Source: Spongiactinospora rosea (GTDB taxonomy: Bacteria; Actinomycetota; Actinomycetes; Streptosporangiales; Streptosporangiaceae). From it: DNA of 64,000 bases. The stretch is taken from assembly GCF_003315795.1 (NCBI RefSeq), contig NZ_QMEY01000020.1, forward strand, positions 104,960-168,959, in the 5' to 3' direction. Shown in pieces: positions 9,701 through 16,639 of this stretch; position 1 is the stretch's first letter, and every line of letters begins with the position of its first letter. The notes under the pieces were generated by a model that saw only the letters and a program-made list of their open reading frames with translations, did not search any database and was not told the origin of the DNA. A program made the position numbers and the translations under genes.

Positions 9701-10074
9701 AGTGGGCCGGATCGGACGGCGACATTTTCAGCCACACCTTCAAGCTGCTCGGCCTCGGCCCCCTGATCGGCAAGCGGACCTGGGGCGGGGTCATCGGGAT
9801 CTGGCCGCGCCACTGGCTGGCCGACGGCACGGTCACCACCCAGCCGGAGTTCTCCTTCGCCTTCGACGACGTCGGCTGGCGGGTGGAGAACTACGGGACC
9901 GACCCCGACATCGAGATCGACATCACCCCGCAGGACTACGCCCGCGGTGTGGACACCCAGCTCGACAAGGCGATCGAGGTCGCGCTGGAGCGCCTTGCGG
10001 CCCATCCCCCGCACACCCCCGACCCGGCCGACCGCCCCCGGCTCACCGTCCCGCCGCTGCCCCCGCGCAGCTGA
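6760..10074 (+). CDS. tricorn-type serine protease (S41 family)
   Basis: The 1104-residue protein begins MPAYVRFPTIF. An earlier ATG-like codon at 6730 is disfavoured because GGAGAGGG sits just before 6760. The N-terminal two thirds repeat WD/Kelch-like blades (for example YPRFSPDGERLAFVGR) forming the tricorn beta-propellers. A PDZ domain follows (RPGDAVLAVNGQPVG, near residue 822), then the C-terminal S41 peptidase fold. Likely catalytic residues are the H of GTSHAYE (about 763), the S of GSDGDIF (about 984) and the E of VENYGTD (about 1042). Tricorn degrades proteasome-sized oligopeptides to short peptides in the cytoplasm; no signal peptide is visible. A charged low-complexity insert of about 55 residues sits between the propeller and the later domains. 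Confidence 0.94.
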   Translation: MPAYVRFPTIFRDAVVFAAEDDLWMVPAEGGRAFRLTAGVAEAGYPRFSPDGERLAFVGREEGPEEVYVMPAEGGDATRITFHGSRSTVTGWQDDAIVYASDAGQPFGRLKWLHAVVPGAEGPPRRLPYGPANTITYGPGGATVLGRNTADPARWKRYRGGTVGDLWIDRAGEGEFSRLVALAGNLAAPCWAGDRIYFLSDHEGVGNVYSCTPAGDDLRRHTDHADYYARNLSGDGTRLVYHAGGELYLLDPAEGESRQVEVRLGSSRTQRNRRFVSAESYLDSATLSPDGSGLAITTRGKAFSFANWEGPVRQHGAPDGVRYRLLNWLNDGERLIAAASDDGDREVLVLLTADGAEQPVRLDALDTGRAIELEVSPKHDRVALTNHRNELLLIDLTGEEPALTTIERNAFDRIEDPAWSADGRWLAYSCPAGPQTSAIKLYDTQSGQSFAATRPVLYDTSPSFDPEGRYLYFIGYRVFNPVRDSLHFDLGFPLGRRPYAIALRSDVGSPFVPEPRPLGKGDGGKDENKDEAKDESKDETKEEGKPDSQPEPAEEPAEEPAEEPAEEPAKEAAKETLTIDTEGLDRRIIAFPVPEARYTQIAGISGKAIFASYPVEGRRGDEFAESTSGTLHVYDFEKQTSEVLTRDLSGFLLGRDNTTLLYRAGRRLRVVKAGEEPSGGEGATRSAGWIDLSRVKVSIRPGAEWRQMFREAWRLQREHFWTEDMAGVDWDGVYDRYLPLVDRIGTRGEFSDLLWELLGELGTSHAYEMGGEYRSRPHYWQGKLGVDWTYDDGVYRIAAIVDGDPWDAEATSPLNRPGVNLRPGDAVLAVNGQPVGPAATPAERLVNQAGEEVQLTVRRGEESPRTVTVKALSYEQPGRYRDWVTANRARTHERTGGRIGYLHIPDMGAEGYAEFHRGFLAEFDREGLIVDVRFNGGGNVSALLLEKLARRRIGYDYPRWGVPEPYPRESPRGVLVAVTNEWAGSDGDIFSHTFKLLGLGPLIGKRTWGGVIGIWPRHWLADGTVTTQPEFSFAFDDVGWRVENYGTDPDIEIDITPQDYARGVDTQLDKAIEVALERLAAHPPHTPDPADRPRLTVPPLPPRS
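8412..8470 (+). repeat. 12-base tandem repeat inside the tricorn gene
   Basis: The unit GAGCCCGCCGAG is repeated head to tail about four times and then degenerates, encoding EPAE repeats. It follows a KDE-rich stretch (residues about 523-545) that is also repetitive. Being in frame with a period of 12, it changes only linker length, so it may vary in number between strains. Confidence 0.85.
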
Positions 10075-10080
10075 CCCGGC

Positions 10081-10109
10081 CCTGACCCTGCCCTGACCCT
10101 GCCCTGACC
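10081..10109. repeat. 11-base tandem repeat downstream of the tricorn gene
   Basis: The unit CCCTGACCCTG is present about 2.5 times directly after the stop codon of the protease gene. No function is evident. Confidence 0.6.
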
Positions 10110-10120
10110 TGGCGCTGAGC

Positions 10121-10142
10121 GCCCCCGGCACCCGCCGGGGGC
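10121..10142 (+). terminator. hairpin terminator of the tricorn gene
   Basis: GCCCCCGGC (10121-10129) and GCCGGGGGC (10134-10142) form a perfect 9-base stem with an ACCC loop 46 bases after the stop. No T-run follows, as is common for actinomycete terminators. Confidence 0.65.
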
Positions 10143-10304
10143 GGCTCTCGCCTGCCCATGGATGATCTCCGTGCGTCCCGGCCTGATCACCTAGCGAGGT
10201 TTTGTGACGGCAAAGCAACGTTTTCCCTACCGCAAAGCGTCTAATGGGTCGCAGGACGGATCGGGGGCTCTCGTTCTAGTCCGGCATTTCGGGTTTCGGA
10301 AGGG

Positions 10305-10330
10305 CGGTGGTGACACGGAAATCACCACCG
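10305..10330. promoter_or_regulatory. perfect inverted repeat upstream of the glycosyltransferase gene
   Basis: CGGTGGTGA (10305-10313) and TCACCACCG (10322-10330) are exact complements around an 8-base spacer. It lies 4 bases before an ATG with no ribosome site and 40 bases before the preferred GTG. It may be an operator or a 5'-UTR hairpin. Confidence 0.5.
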
Positions 10331-10370
10331 GCTGATGTTTCAGCCCGCCGTGTACCGGAAGAGGAACGCG

Positions 10371-11768
10371 GTGGTCCATGAGCAGAGGGGGTTTCCGGCT
10401 GTGCGCACAGCTATTGCGCGGGGGGCGGTACGTCTGCTGGAGGCGTCCGACAGGCGCCGGGCGCGAAAGGCCCCGCCGCCGCAGATTCGTGACATCCGGA
10501 TTTTACTGCTGCACGCAAACGGCATGGGCGGGACCATCAGGACCGTCATCAACCTGGCGGGACAGCTCGCCGCCACGCACGATGTCGAGATCGTCAGCGT
10601 GCTGCGCGAGGCGGAGGAGCCCTTCTTCGAGATTCCGGAGGGGGTCCGGATCAGCTATCTCGACGATCGCCTGGGCGACGGCCCGGGCGGGCCGCTGCGC
10701 CGCCTGTTGTCCAGCAGGCCGAGCAGGCTGATCCCCAAGGAGGAGGCGGCCTCCCACCGCTTCACCATGTGGACCGACCTGCTCCTGGTCCGCTATCTGC
10801 GCAACCAGACGTCCGGTGTGGTGATCGCCACCCGTCCGGGCCTCAATCTCGTCACCGCCCGCTTCGCCCACCCGGGGGCCATCACCATCGGGCAGGAGCA
10901 TGTCGGGCTGAGCAGCCACGCCCAGCCCGTGCAGGCGCTGCTCAAGCGGCGCTACCCCATGCTGGACGCGCTGGTCGCCCTGACCAAGGCCGACCTTTCC
11001 GACTACCGCACGGCGCTGCGCCGCAAGCCGCGGGTGCTGACCCGCATCCCCAACGCGCTGCCGCCGCTGTCCGGCGGGCCGTCCACGCTCACCGGTAAGA
11101 CCGTCGTGGCGGTGGGCCGGTTGACCAGGGTCAAGGGCTTCCACAAGCTGCTGGCCGCCTGGGAGCAGGTCTCCGCCACCCACCCCGACTGGACGCTGCG
11201 CATCTACGGCGCGGGCAACCAGCAGGACAACCTCGCCGCCGAGATCCGTGATCGCGGGCTGCGCGACAGCGCCTTCCTGATGGGCCCGGTCTCCGACGTC
11301 GGCGCGGCACTGCAGGAGGCGTCGATCTTCGCAATGACCTCCCGGCACGAGGGCTTCCCCATGACGATCCTGGAGGCGATGAGCAAGGGCCTGGCCATTG
11401 TCAGCTTCGACTCCCCGCACGGCCCGCGCGAGATGCTGACCGACCGGCACGACGCGCTGATGGTCAAGCCGCGCACCCCCGAAAACCTGGCCGAGCGGCT
11501 GTGCGAGGTCATCGAGGACGAGGAGCTGCGCCGCCGCCTGGGCCAGGCCGCCCTGGCGACGGCCCGCAAGTACGACGGCGCGGTGATCGGCGAACAGTGG
11601 GAGGAGCTGCTGGCCAAGCTGCTCGACACGCGCAGGGCCGCCGCCGCGCCGGACCTCGGGCCCGAGCCCGGCGCGGCGGCGGCCGAGCAGCTCCGGCCCG
11701 AGCCGGTGTCCGGCGCGGGCCGCTCCCGGCCGCGGACGCCGGCCGGGCCCGCCGCCTCAGAGCTGTGA
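10371..11768 (+). CDS. GT4-family glycosyltransferase
   Basis: From GTG 10371 the protein has 465 residues and a GT-B fold. The N-terminal domain starts IRILLLHANGMGGTIRTV, an acceptor-side glycine-rich loop. The C-terminal donor domain has GRLTRVKGFHKLLAAWEQV and the E-x7-E-type motif EGFPMTILEAMSKGLAIV typical of family GT4. It would transfer a sugar from a nucleotide donor onto a wall polymer, lipid or small molecule; the acceptor is not readable. The start is uncertain: GTG 10371 is preceded by AGAGG at good distance, GTG 10401 by AGAGGGGG, and ATG 10335 by nothing. The A/P-rich C-terminal tail after residue 415 is probably disordered. The gene overlaps the convergent HtrA gene by 12 bases. 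Confidence 0.88.
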   Translation: MVHEQRGFPAVRTAIARGAVRLLEASDRRRARKAPPPQIRDIRILLLHANGMGGTIRTVINLAGQLAATHDVEIVSVLREAEEPFFEIPEGVRISYLDDRLGDGPGGPLRRLLSSRPSRLIPKEEAASHRFTMWTDLLLVRYLRNQTSGVVIATRPGLNLVTARFAHPGAITIGQEHVGLSSHAQPVQALLKRRYPMLDALVALTKADLSDYRTALRRKPRVLTRIPNALPPLSGGPSTLTGKTVVAVGRLTRVKGFHKLLAAWEQVSATHPDWTLRIYGAGNQQDNLAAEIRDRGLRDSAFLMGPVSDVGAALQEASIFAMTSRHEGFPMTILEAMSKGLAIVSFDSPHGPREMLTDRHDALMVKPRTPENLAERLCEVIEDEELRRRLGQAALATARKYDGAVIGEQWEELLAKLLDTRRAAAAPDLGPEPGAAAAEQLRPEPVSGAGRSRPRTPAGPAASEL

Positions 11769-12668
11769 CAGCGGCCCCAGTTCCACCGGCTCGGCGATCA
11801 CGTCCACCAGGGCGCCGTTACGCAGCACGGTGATCGGCAGCGGGCGGCCGATGGCCTCGGCGAACATCAGCCGTTGCAGGCTCTGGGCGTCATCGACCGC
11901 CTGCCGTCCGGCGTTCAGCACCAGGTCGCCCGCACGCAGCCCGGCCCGCGCGGCCGGGCTGCCCGGCACCACCTCCATCACCCGCAGCGCCGTGCTCCGG
12001 CCGGTGTGCCGGTGCAGGTGGTCGGGCACCGGCGCGGGCGAGGTGACCAGTCCCAGGTAGGCGCGGCGGACCCGCCCGTCGCGCATCAGCGCGGCGATGA
12101 TCGAACGCGTGGTGGTGTTCACCGGCACGGCCAGCCCCAGCCCGACGCCCGCCACCGCGGTGTTGATCCCGACCACCTTGCCCTCGGCGTCGGCCAGCGC
12201 GCCGCCGGAGTTGCCGGGGTTGAGCGCGGCGTCGGTCTGGATGACGTCCTCGATCAGGCGTACGGCCGAGCCGCTGCGCGCGGGCAGCGAGCGCCCGAGC
12301 GCCGACACCACGCCCGCGGTCACCGAGCCGGTCAGCCCGAGCGGGTTGCCGACCGCCACCACCAACTGCCCGACGACGAGGCCGTCGCTGTCGCCCAGCT
12401 CCGCGGGCTCGGGCGTCGCGCCCTCGGCCCGTACCACGGCCAGGTCCGACAGCGGGTCGGTGCCGACCACCGCGAAGTCGCCGGAGATGCCGTCAGCGAA
12501 GGCGACGGTCCCCGCCCGTGCTCTCCCGACCACGTGGGCGTTGGTCAAAAGGAACCCGTCGCTGGTGAACACCACCGCGGAACCGCTGCCCCGCTCGGTG
12601 CGCAGACTGGCCACCTTGGGCAGCAACCGGGCGGCGACGGAGGAGACGATCTGGGAGTAGGCGTCCAT
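11757..12668 (-). CDS. HtrA/DegP-like trypsin-type serine protease with PDZ domain
   Basis: The 303-residue protein has the S1C catalytic triad: H45 in TNAHVVG, D75 in DPLSDLAVV and S154 in NPGNSGGAL. A PDZ domain follows (about 215-300, with VVPGSPAARAGLRAGDLVL). No signal peptide or membrane segment is seen with this start, so it would be cytoplasmic, unlike most actinobacterial HtrA proteins. The frame continues to 12851, but GAGGAGGG stands directly before ATG 12668, and the extra residues show no clean signal sequence. HtrA proteases degrade or refold damaged proteins under stress. The last codons overlap the end of the convergent glycosyltransferase gene. Confidence 0.9.
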   Translation of the reverse strand: MDAYSQIVSSVAARLLPKVASLRTERGSGSAVVFTSDGFLLTNAHVVGRARAGTVAFADGISGDFAVVGTDPLSDLAVVRAEGATPEPAELGDSDGLVVGQLVVAVGNPLGLTGSVTAGVVSALGRSLPARSGSAVRLIEDVIQTDAALNPGNSGGALADAEGKVVGINTAVAGVGLGLAVPVNTTTRSIIAALMRDGRVRRAYLGLVTSPAPVPDHLHRHTGRSTALRVMEVVPGSPAARAGLRAGDLVLNAGRQAVDDAQSLQRLMFAEAIGRPLPITVLRNGALVDVIAEPVELGPLSQL

Positions 12669-12995
12669 GTCCGCCCTCCTCGGGGGAATCGACACAAGTC
12701 TGCTTACATCATTACCCATCAAGCGATGTATCGCGACGAACATTCCTGCACGCAGGCCCGGGTCCGACTCGGCGTCCGACTCGACCGAAAACCTATATAT
12801 CAAGTAGGAAATATTGACTTTGTGGGAGCGGGCTCGTAGCTTCATGGTCATGAGCCAGGCCGCGAACCTGACCAGACGCCCGCGCGCAGACCGCGGCCCC
12901 GTCGTCCGTGCATGTCACTGATCACGAGATCCCGGTCGGCACCCTAGTTCTCCGCGCTGAGGAGCGAGTTTCGTGATCCCTACTGGAGGCCCCTC
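12669..12995. other. divergent intergenic region with AT-rich core
   Basis: This 327-base gap between the HtrA and ABC permease genes is locally AT-rich (ACCTATATATC and AAATATTGAC around 12790-12820), in contrast to its surroundings. It must hold both promoters. No gene is seen. The right part contains a possible RNA structure listed separately. Confidence 0.6.
12920..12978 (+). promoter_or_regulatory. possible structured leader of the amino-acid ABC operon
   Basis: GATCACGA (12920-12927) pairs with TCGTGATC (12971-12978), enclosing a second small stem CGCT-GAGG-AGCG (12955-12966). The closing arm ends 18 bases before the GTG start of the permease, leaving the ribosome site CTGGAGG just outside it. 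That layout suits a leader hairpin or an operator. I match it to no known riboswitch class. Confidence 0.35.
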
Positions 12996-13862
12996 GTGAC
13001 GCTGTCCGAGGTGAAGACGCCCTCCCTCCAAGAGCCGGAGCGGCCCTTGGTGGTGGTGACGGCGCGGCGCCCGCTGCGGTGGGTGGCCGCGGCCGGTGTC
13101 CTCGTGGTGCTGGCGATGGTCGCCAGCGCCCTCATCACCAATCCCGCCTGGGAGTGGGAAGTCGTCCGGCTGTACCTGTTCGCGCCCTCGGTGCTGCGCT
13201 CGGTACTGGTCACCCTGCAACTGACCGCGCTGGGCATCGGGCTCGGCTTCGCGCTCGGCACGGTCCTGGCGCTGATGCGGCTCTCGGACAACCGGCTGCT
13301 GTCCTCGGTGGCCTGGGGATACGTGTGGCTGTTCCGGTCGGTGCCGCTCATCTTGCAACTGCTGTTCTGGTACAACCTGGCGCTGCTGTACCCGCGGCTG
13401 TCGGTCGGCGTGCCGTTCGGGCCGGAGTTCTTCGACTTCGGCACCATGGACCTGATCGGGCCGCTGACCGCGGCGGCGCTCGGGCTGGCCCTGCACCAGG
13501 CCGCCTACGCCGCCGAGATCGTCCGCGGCGGACTGCTGTCGGTCGATCCCGGGCAGCGGGAGGCGGCGGCGGCGCTGGGGCTGCCGCGGGCGCGGCGGCT
13601 CTTCCGGATCATCCTGCCGCAGGCCATGCGGACCATCGTGCCGAACGCGGGAAACGAGATCATCGGCCTGGTCAAGGGCACCTCGGTGGTCTACATCATG
13701 GCGCTGCCCGAGCTGTTCTACCAGGTGCAGGTGATCTACAACCGCAACGGCCGGGTGATGGCCCTGCTGCTGGTCGCGGCCATCTGGTACCTGGCGCTGA
13801 CCACCGTCCTGTCGATCGTCCAATACTACGTCGAGCGCCACTACGGAAGGGGACGCCGATGA
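12996..13862 (+). CDS. polar amino-acid ABC transporter, permease
   Basis: The 288-residue membrane protein has about five to six hydrophobic segments. It carries the His/Glu/Gln-family permease signature (TLQLTALGIGLGFALGTV near residue 72, and the EAA loop GQREAAAALGLPRARRLFRI near 185). GTG 12996 follows TGGAGG at proper distance. It overlaps the ATPase gene by 4 bases (ATGA) and is followed by the binding protein, so a single permease probably homodimerises. The substrate class, polar or basic amino acid or a derivative, comes from the family only. Confidence 0.93.
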   Translation: MTLSEVKTPSLQEPERPLVVVTARRPLRWVAAAGVLVVLAMVASALITNPAWEWEVVRLYLFAPSVLRSVLVTLQLTALGIGLGFALGTVLALMRLSDNRLLSSVAWGYVWLFRSVPLILQLLFWYNLALLYPRLSVGVPFGPEFFDFGTMDLIGPLTAAALGLALHQAAYAAEIVRGGLLSVDPGQREAAAALGLPRARRLFRIILPQAMRTIVPNAGNEIIGLVKGTSVVYIMALPELFYQVQVIYNRNGRVMALLLVAAIWYLALTTVLSIVQYYVERHYGRGRR

Positions 13863-14620
13863 GCCCCGTGGTGGAACTGCGCGGCGTGCACAAGAGCTTC
13901 GGCACGCTGCACGTGCTGCGCGGCGTCGACCTCGACGTGAACAAGGGGCAGGTCCTGGTGATCCTCGGCCCGTCGGGATCGGGGAAGTCCACGCTGCTGC
14001 GCACGATCAACCACCTGGAGAAGGTGGACAGCGGGTCGGTCCGGGTGGACGGGCGGCTGCTCGGGTACCGGCAGGCCGGTGACCGGCTGCACGAGCTGCC
14101 CGAGCGGGAGGTACTGCGGCAGCGCACCCAGATCGGCTTCGTCTTCCAGGCGTTCAACCTGTTCCCGCACCTCACGGTACGGCAGAACCTGATGGAGGCA
14201 CCGCTCTCGGCCCAGCGCCGGCCCCGCTCGGAGGTCGAGCCGCTGGTCGAGCGGCTGCTGGCGCGGGTCGGCCTGGCCGACAAGGCCGACGCCTACCCGA
14301 GGACGCTGTCGGGCGGGCAGCAGCAGCGCGTGGCCATCGCCAGGGCGCTGGCGCTGTCCCCCAAGCTGCTGCTGTTCGACGAGCCGACCTCCGCGCTCGA
14401 CCCCGAACTGGTGGGCGAGGTCCTGGACGTGATCAAGGACCTGGCCCGCGGCGGGACCACGATGATCGTGGTCACCCACGAGGTCGGCTTCGCCCGCGAG
14501 GTGGCCGACACCGTGGCCTTCATGGACGCTGGGCGGGTCGTCGAGATCGGCCCGCCCGCCCAGGTGCTCGACTCCCCCGTCCACGACCGCACCCGCGCCT
14601 TCATCGGCAAGGTCCTGTAA
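13859..14620 (+). CDS. polar amino-acid ABC transporter, ATP-binding protein
   Basis: The 253-residue ATPase has Walker A GPSGSGKST, Q-loop FQAFNLFPHLTV, signature LSGGQQQRVAIARAL, Walker B LLLFDEPTSALDPELV and the switch histidine VTHEVGFAREV. These are the GlnQ/HisP-type motifs. It powers the permease encoded by the overlapping upstream gene (ATGA junction at 13859-13862). The 35-base gap to the binding-protein gene suggests one operon. Confidence 0.95.
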   Translation: MSPVVELRGVHKSFGTLHVLRGVDLDVNKGQVLVILGPSGSGKSTLLRTINHLEKVDSGSVRVDGRLLGYRQAGDRLHELPEREVLRQRTQIGFVFQAFNLFPHLTVRQNLMEAPLSAQRRPRSEVEPLVERLLARVGLADKADAYPRTLSGGQQQRVAIARALALSPKLLLFDEPTSALDPELVGEVLDVIKDLARGGTTMIVVTHEVGFAREVADTVAFMDAGRVVEIGPPAQVLDSPVHDRTRAFIGKVL

Positions 14621-14655
14621 AGCAGCAAGCTGCTCTGAACCAGAAGGAACGACAC

Positions 14656-15636
14656 ATGCGCACACCGCCCGCCCGGGTCTTCGCCGCGCCCGCGCTCCTG
14701 CTCCTCGCCGCGGCCGTCGCGTGCGGCGCGGAGCCCACCGTCCAGTCCCCGGCCGGCGCCGCCCCCAAGGTCTCCGGGAAGGCGATCAACCTCGGACCCG
14801 AGCAGAACCGGATCCGCGCCGAGAAGGTCGCGGCCATCGCGGCCAAGGTGCCCAAGGACATCGCCGCCGACGGCAAGCTCGCCGTCGGCTTCAACGGCGA
14901 GGGCACCCCGCCCCTGGTGTTCCCGGCCACCGACGACACAACGGTGATCGGCGTGGAGACCGACATCGCGCAGCTCGTGGCCGACGTGCTCGGCCTGGAG
15001 TTGGCGCCGGAGACCACCTCCTGGGAGAACCTGTTCCTGGCGGCCAAGTCCGGCAAGTACGAGGCGGTGTTCAACAACGTCACCGTCACCGAGGAGCGCA
15101 AGGACATCTACGACTTCGCCACCTACCGGATCGACCAGCTCGCCTGGCAGGTCGCCGCCAACAGCCCGATCAAGAAGATCGCCCAGGCCGCCGACATCGC
15201 CGGGCTGCGCGTCTCGGTCGGCGCGGGCACCAACCAGGAGAAGGTGCTGCTGGACTGGGACCGGCAGAACAAGGCGGCCGGCCGCAAGGCCGCGGAGATC
15301 CTTTACTACGAGAAGTACGGTGATGTGATGCTGGCGCTGAGGTCCGGCCGGGTCCAGGCGTACTTCGGGCCCAACCCGACGCTCGCCTACAACGTCGCCG
15401 TCAGCGGCGACTCCCGGCTGGTGGGCACATTCTCCGGGGCCGGGCCGGACCTGCAGGGGCTCATCGCCGCCATGACCAAGAAGGACAACGGGCTGGTCGG
15501 GCCGCTGCAGGAGGCGCTGGCCACGGTCATCAAGAACGGGAAGTACGCGCAGGTGCTCGACCGCTGGGGGCTGGCCAACGAGGCGATCCCCAGGTCGGAG
15601 ATCAACCCGCCCGGCCTGCCCCGCCAGACGCCCTGA
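14656..15636 (+). CDS. amino-acid ABC transporter, substrate-binding lipoprotein
   Basis: The 326-residue protein starts with a lipoprotein signal (RTPPARVFAAPALLLLAAAV, then AC with the lipobox cysteine at residue 23) and a linker. A type II periplasmic binding fold of the SBP_bac_3 family follows (FNNVTVTEERKDIYDFATY, then GLRVSVGAGTNQEKVL and GDVMLALRSGRVQAYFG). It would sit on the outer face of the membrane and feed the permease encoded two genes upstream. AGAAGGA precedes the ATG. The binding pocket residues do not let me name the ligand. Confidence 0.93.
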   Translation: MRTPPARVFAAPALLLLAAAVACGAEPTVQSPAGAAPKVSGKAINLGPEQNRIRAEKVAAIAAKVPKDIAADGKLAVGFNGEGTPPLVFPATDDTTVIGVETDIAQLVADVLGLELAPETTSWENLFLAAKSGKYEAVFNNVTVTEERKDIYDFATYRIDQLAWQVAANSPIKKIAQAADIAGLRVSVGAGTNQEKVLLDWDRQNKAAGRKAAEILYYEKYGDVMLALRSGRVQAYFGPNPTLAYNVAVSGDSRLVGTFSGAGPDLQGLIAAMTKKDNGLVGPLQEALATVIKNGKYAQVLDRWGLANEAIPRSEINPPGLPRQTP

Positions 15637-15652
15637 GCGACCCGCGCCGGGT

Positions 15653-16609
15653 TCAGCCGGTCAGGCGGTCCCAGACCTCGCGGTCGCGCTCCGGGGTCCA
15701 GATGCCCGGGCCGCTTCCGTCGAGTTCTTCCCAGGCCCGCCAGGTGTCGAAGACCATGGCGTGCTCGAACACCGGCATGCCGCCGTAGACGGGCAGCAGC
15801 GCCTCACGGGCCGCCACGTACGCCTGCTCGACCGTGCCGCCACGCGTCTTGATCTTCTCCACCGCGCCCAGCAGCGTGCTGAGGAAGTCGCGGGTCAGCT
15901 CGATGGCCCGCTGGGAGGCGGCGCGGTCGTGGGCGATCTCGCCACGGCCGCCGACGAGGATGTCCACGTCCAGCGCCTTGACCCGGTCCAGGGTGGTGGT
16001 CATCCACTCCTGGTGGTAGGCGTCGCCGGTGTAGACGGCCGAGCCGTTCTCCACCAGGTCGCCGGCGAACAGGACCTTGGACTTGGGCACGTAGGCGTAG
16101 ATGTCGCCGGAGGTGTGCCCGTTGCCCGCCCAGGCCAGTTCGACGGTGCCGCGGTCGCCGCCCAGCTCGATCGACAGGTGGTCGTCGAAGGTGACGGTGG
16201 GCCAGGTGAGGCCGGGGATGGTCTCGTGCCCGGCGAACAGCCGCGGCATCCGGCCGAACTCGACGTCCCAGTCCTCCTTGCCGCGCTCGGTGATGAGCCG
16301 CCTGGTCTCGGTGTGCGTGATGATCTCCTGCGCGTCGAATCCGGCGGCCCCGAGCACACGTACCGCGTGGTAGTGCGAAAGGACCAGGTACCTGACCGGC
16401 TTGTCGGTGTGCTCGCGCAGCCGCTCAAGCCAGCGCTCGGCCATCACCGGGGTGGCGCGGGCCTCGAAGCAGACCAGGAAGTCCTCTCCCTCGATGGCGC
16501 CCACGTTGGGGTCGCCGCCCGTGGTCAGGGCGTATACGCCGTCGGCCAGGACCTCCAGGATCTCCGGCTTCTCCTCGGTGTCGGCGGTGGAGGCGAATGG
16601 CTTGGACAC
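15653..16609 (-). CDS. MBL-fold metallo-hydrolase with altered metal motif
   Basis: The 318-residue protein has the metallo-beta-lactamase fold, but the first metal motif HxHxDH reads HYHAVR (H79, H81, then V83 and R84 where D and H are expected). Other ligands look kept: H165 in NGHTSGD and D184 in FAGDLV. A late GGRGEIAHD replaces the usual GHG. A one-metal or otherwise altered site is inferred; related proteins with SHYHAVR are common near aromatic catabolism genes. It is the last gene of the minus-strand unit that begins at 18864, 30 bases after the enolase-superfamily gene. It may hydrolyse a ring-cleavage product or a thioester; that is inference. Confidence 0.88.
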   Translation of the reverse strand: MSKPFASTADTEEKPEILEVLADGVYALTTGGDPNVGAIEGEDFLVCFEARATPVMAERWLERLREHTDKPVRYLVLSHYHAVRVLGAAGFDAQEIITHTETRRLITERGKEDWDVEFGRMPRLFAGHETIPGLTWPTVTFDDHLSIELGGDRGTVELAWAGNGHTSGDIYAYVPKSKVLFAGDLVENGSAVYTGDAYHQEWMTTTLDRVKALDVDILVGGRGEIAHDRAASQRAIELTRDFLSTLLGAVEKIKTRGGTVEQAYVAAREALLPVYGGMPVFEHAMVFDTWRAWEELDGSGPGIWTPERDREVWDRLTG

Positions 16610-16639
16610 TTGTGTGCTCCTCGTCTTGGTGGTGGTCGC

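Noticed and set aside
12669..12851. longer HtrA-like protein starting at 12851
   Set aside because: The extra residues form no signal peptide or domain, and a strong ribosome site precedes ATG 12668.
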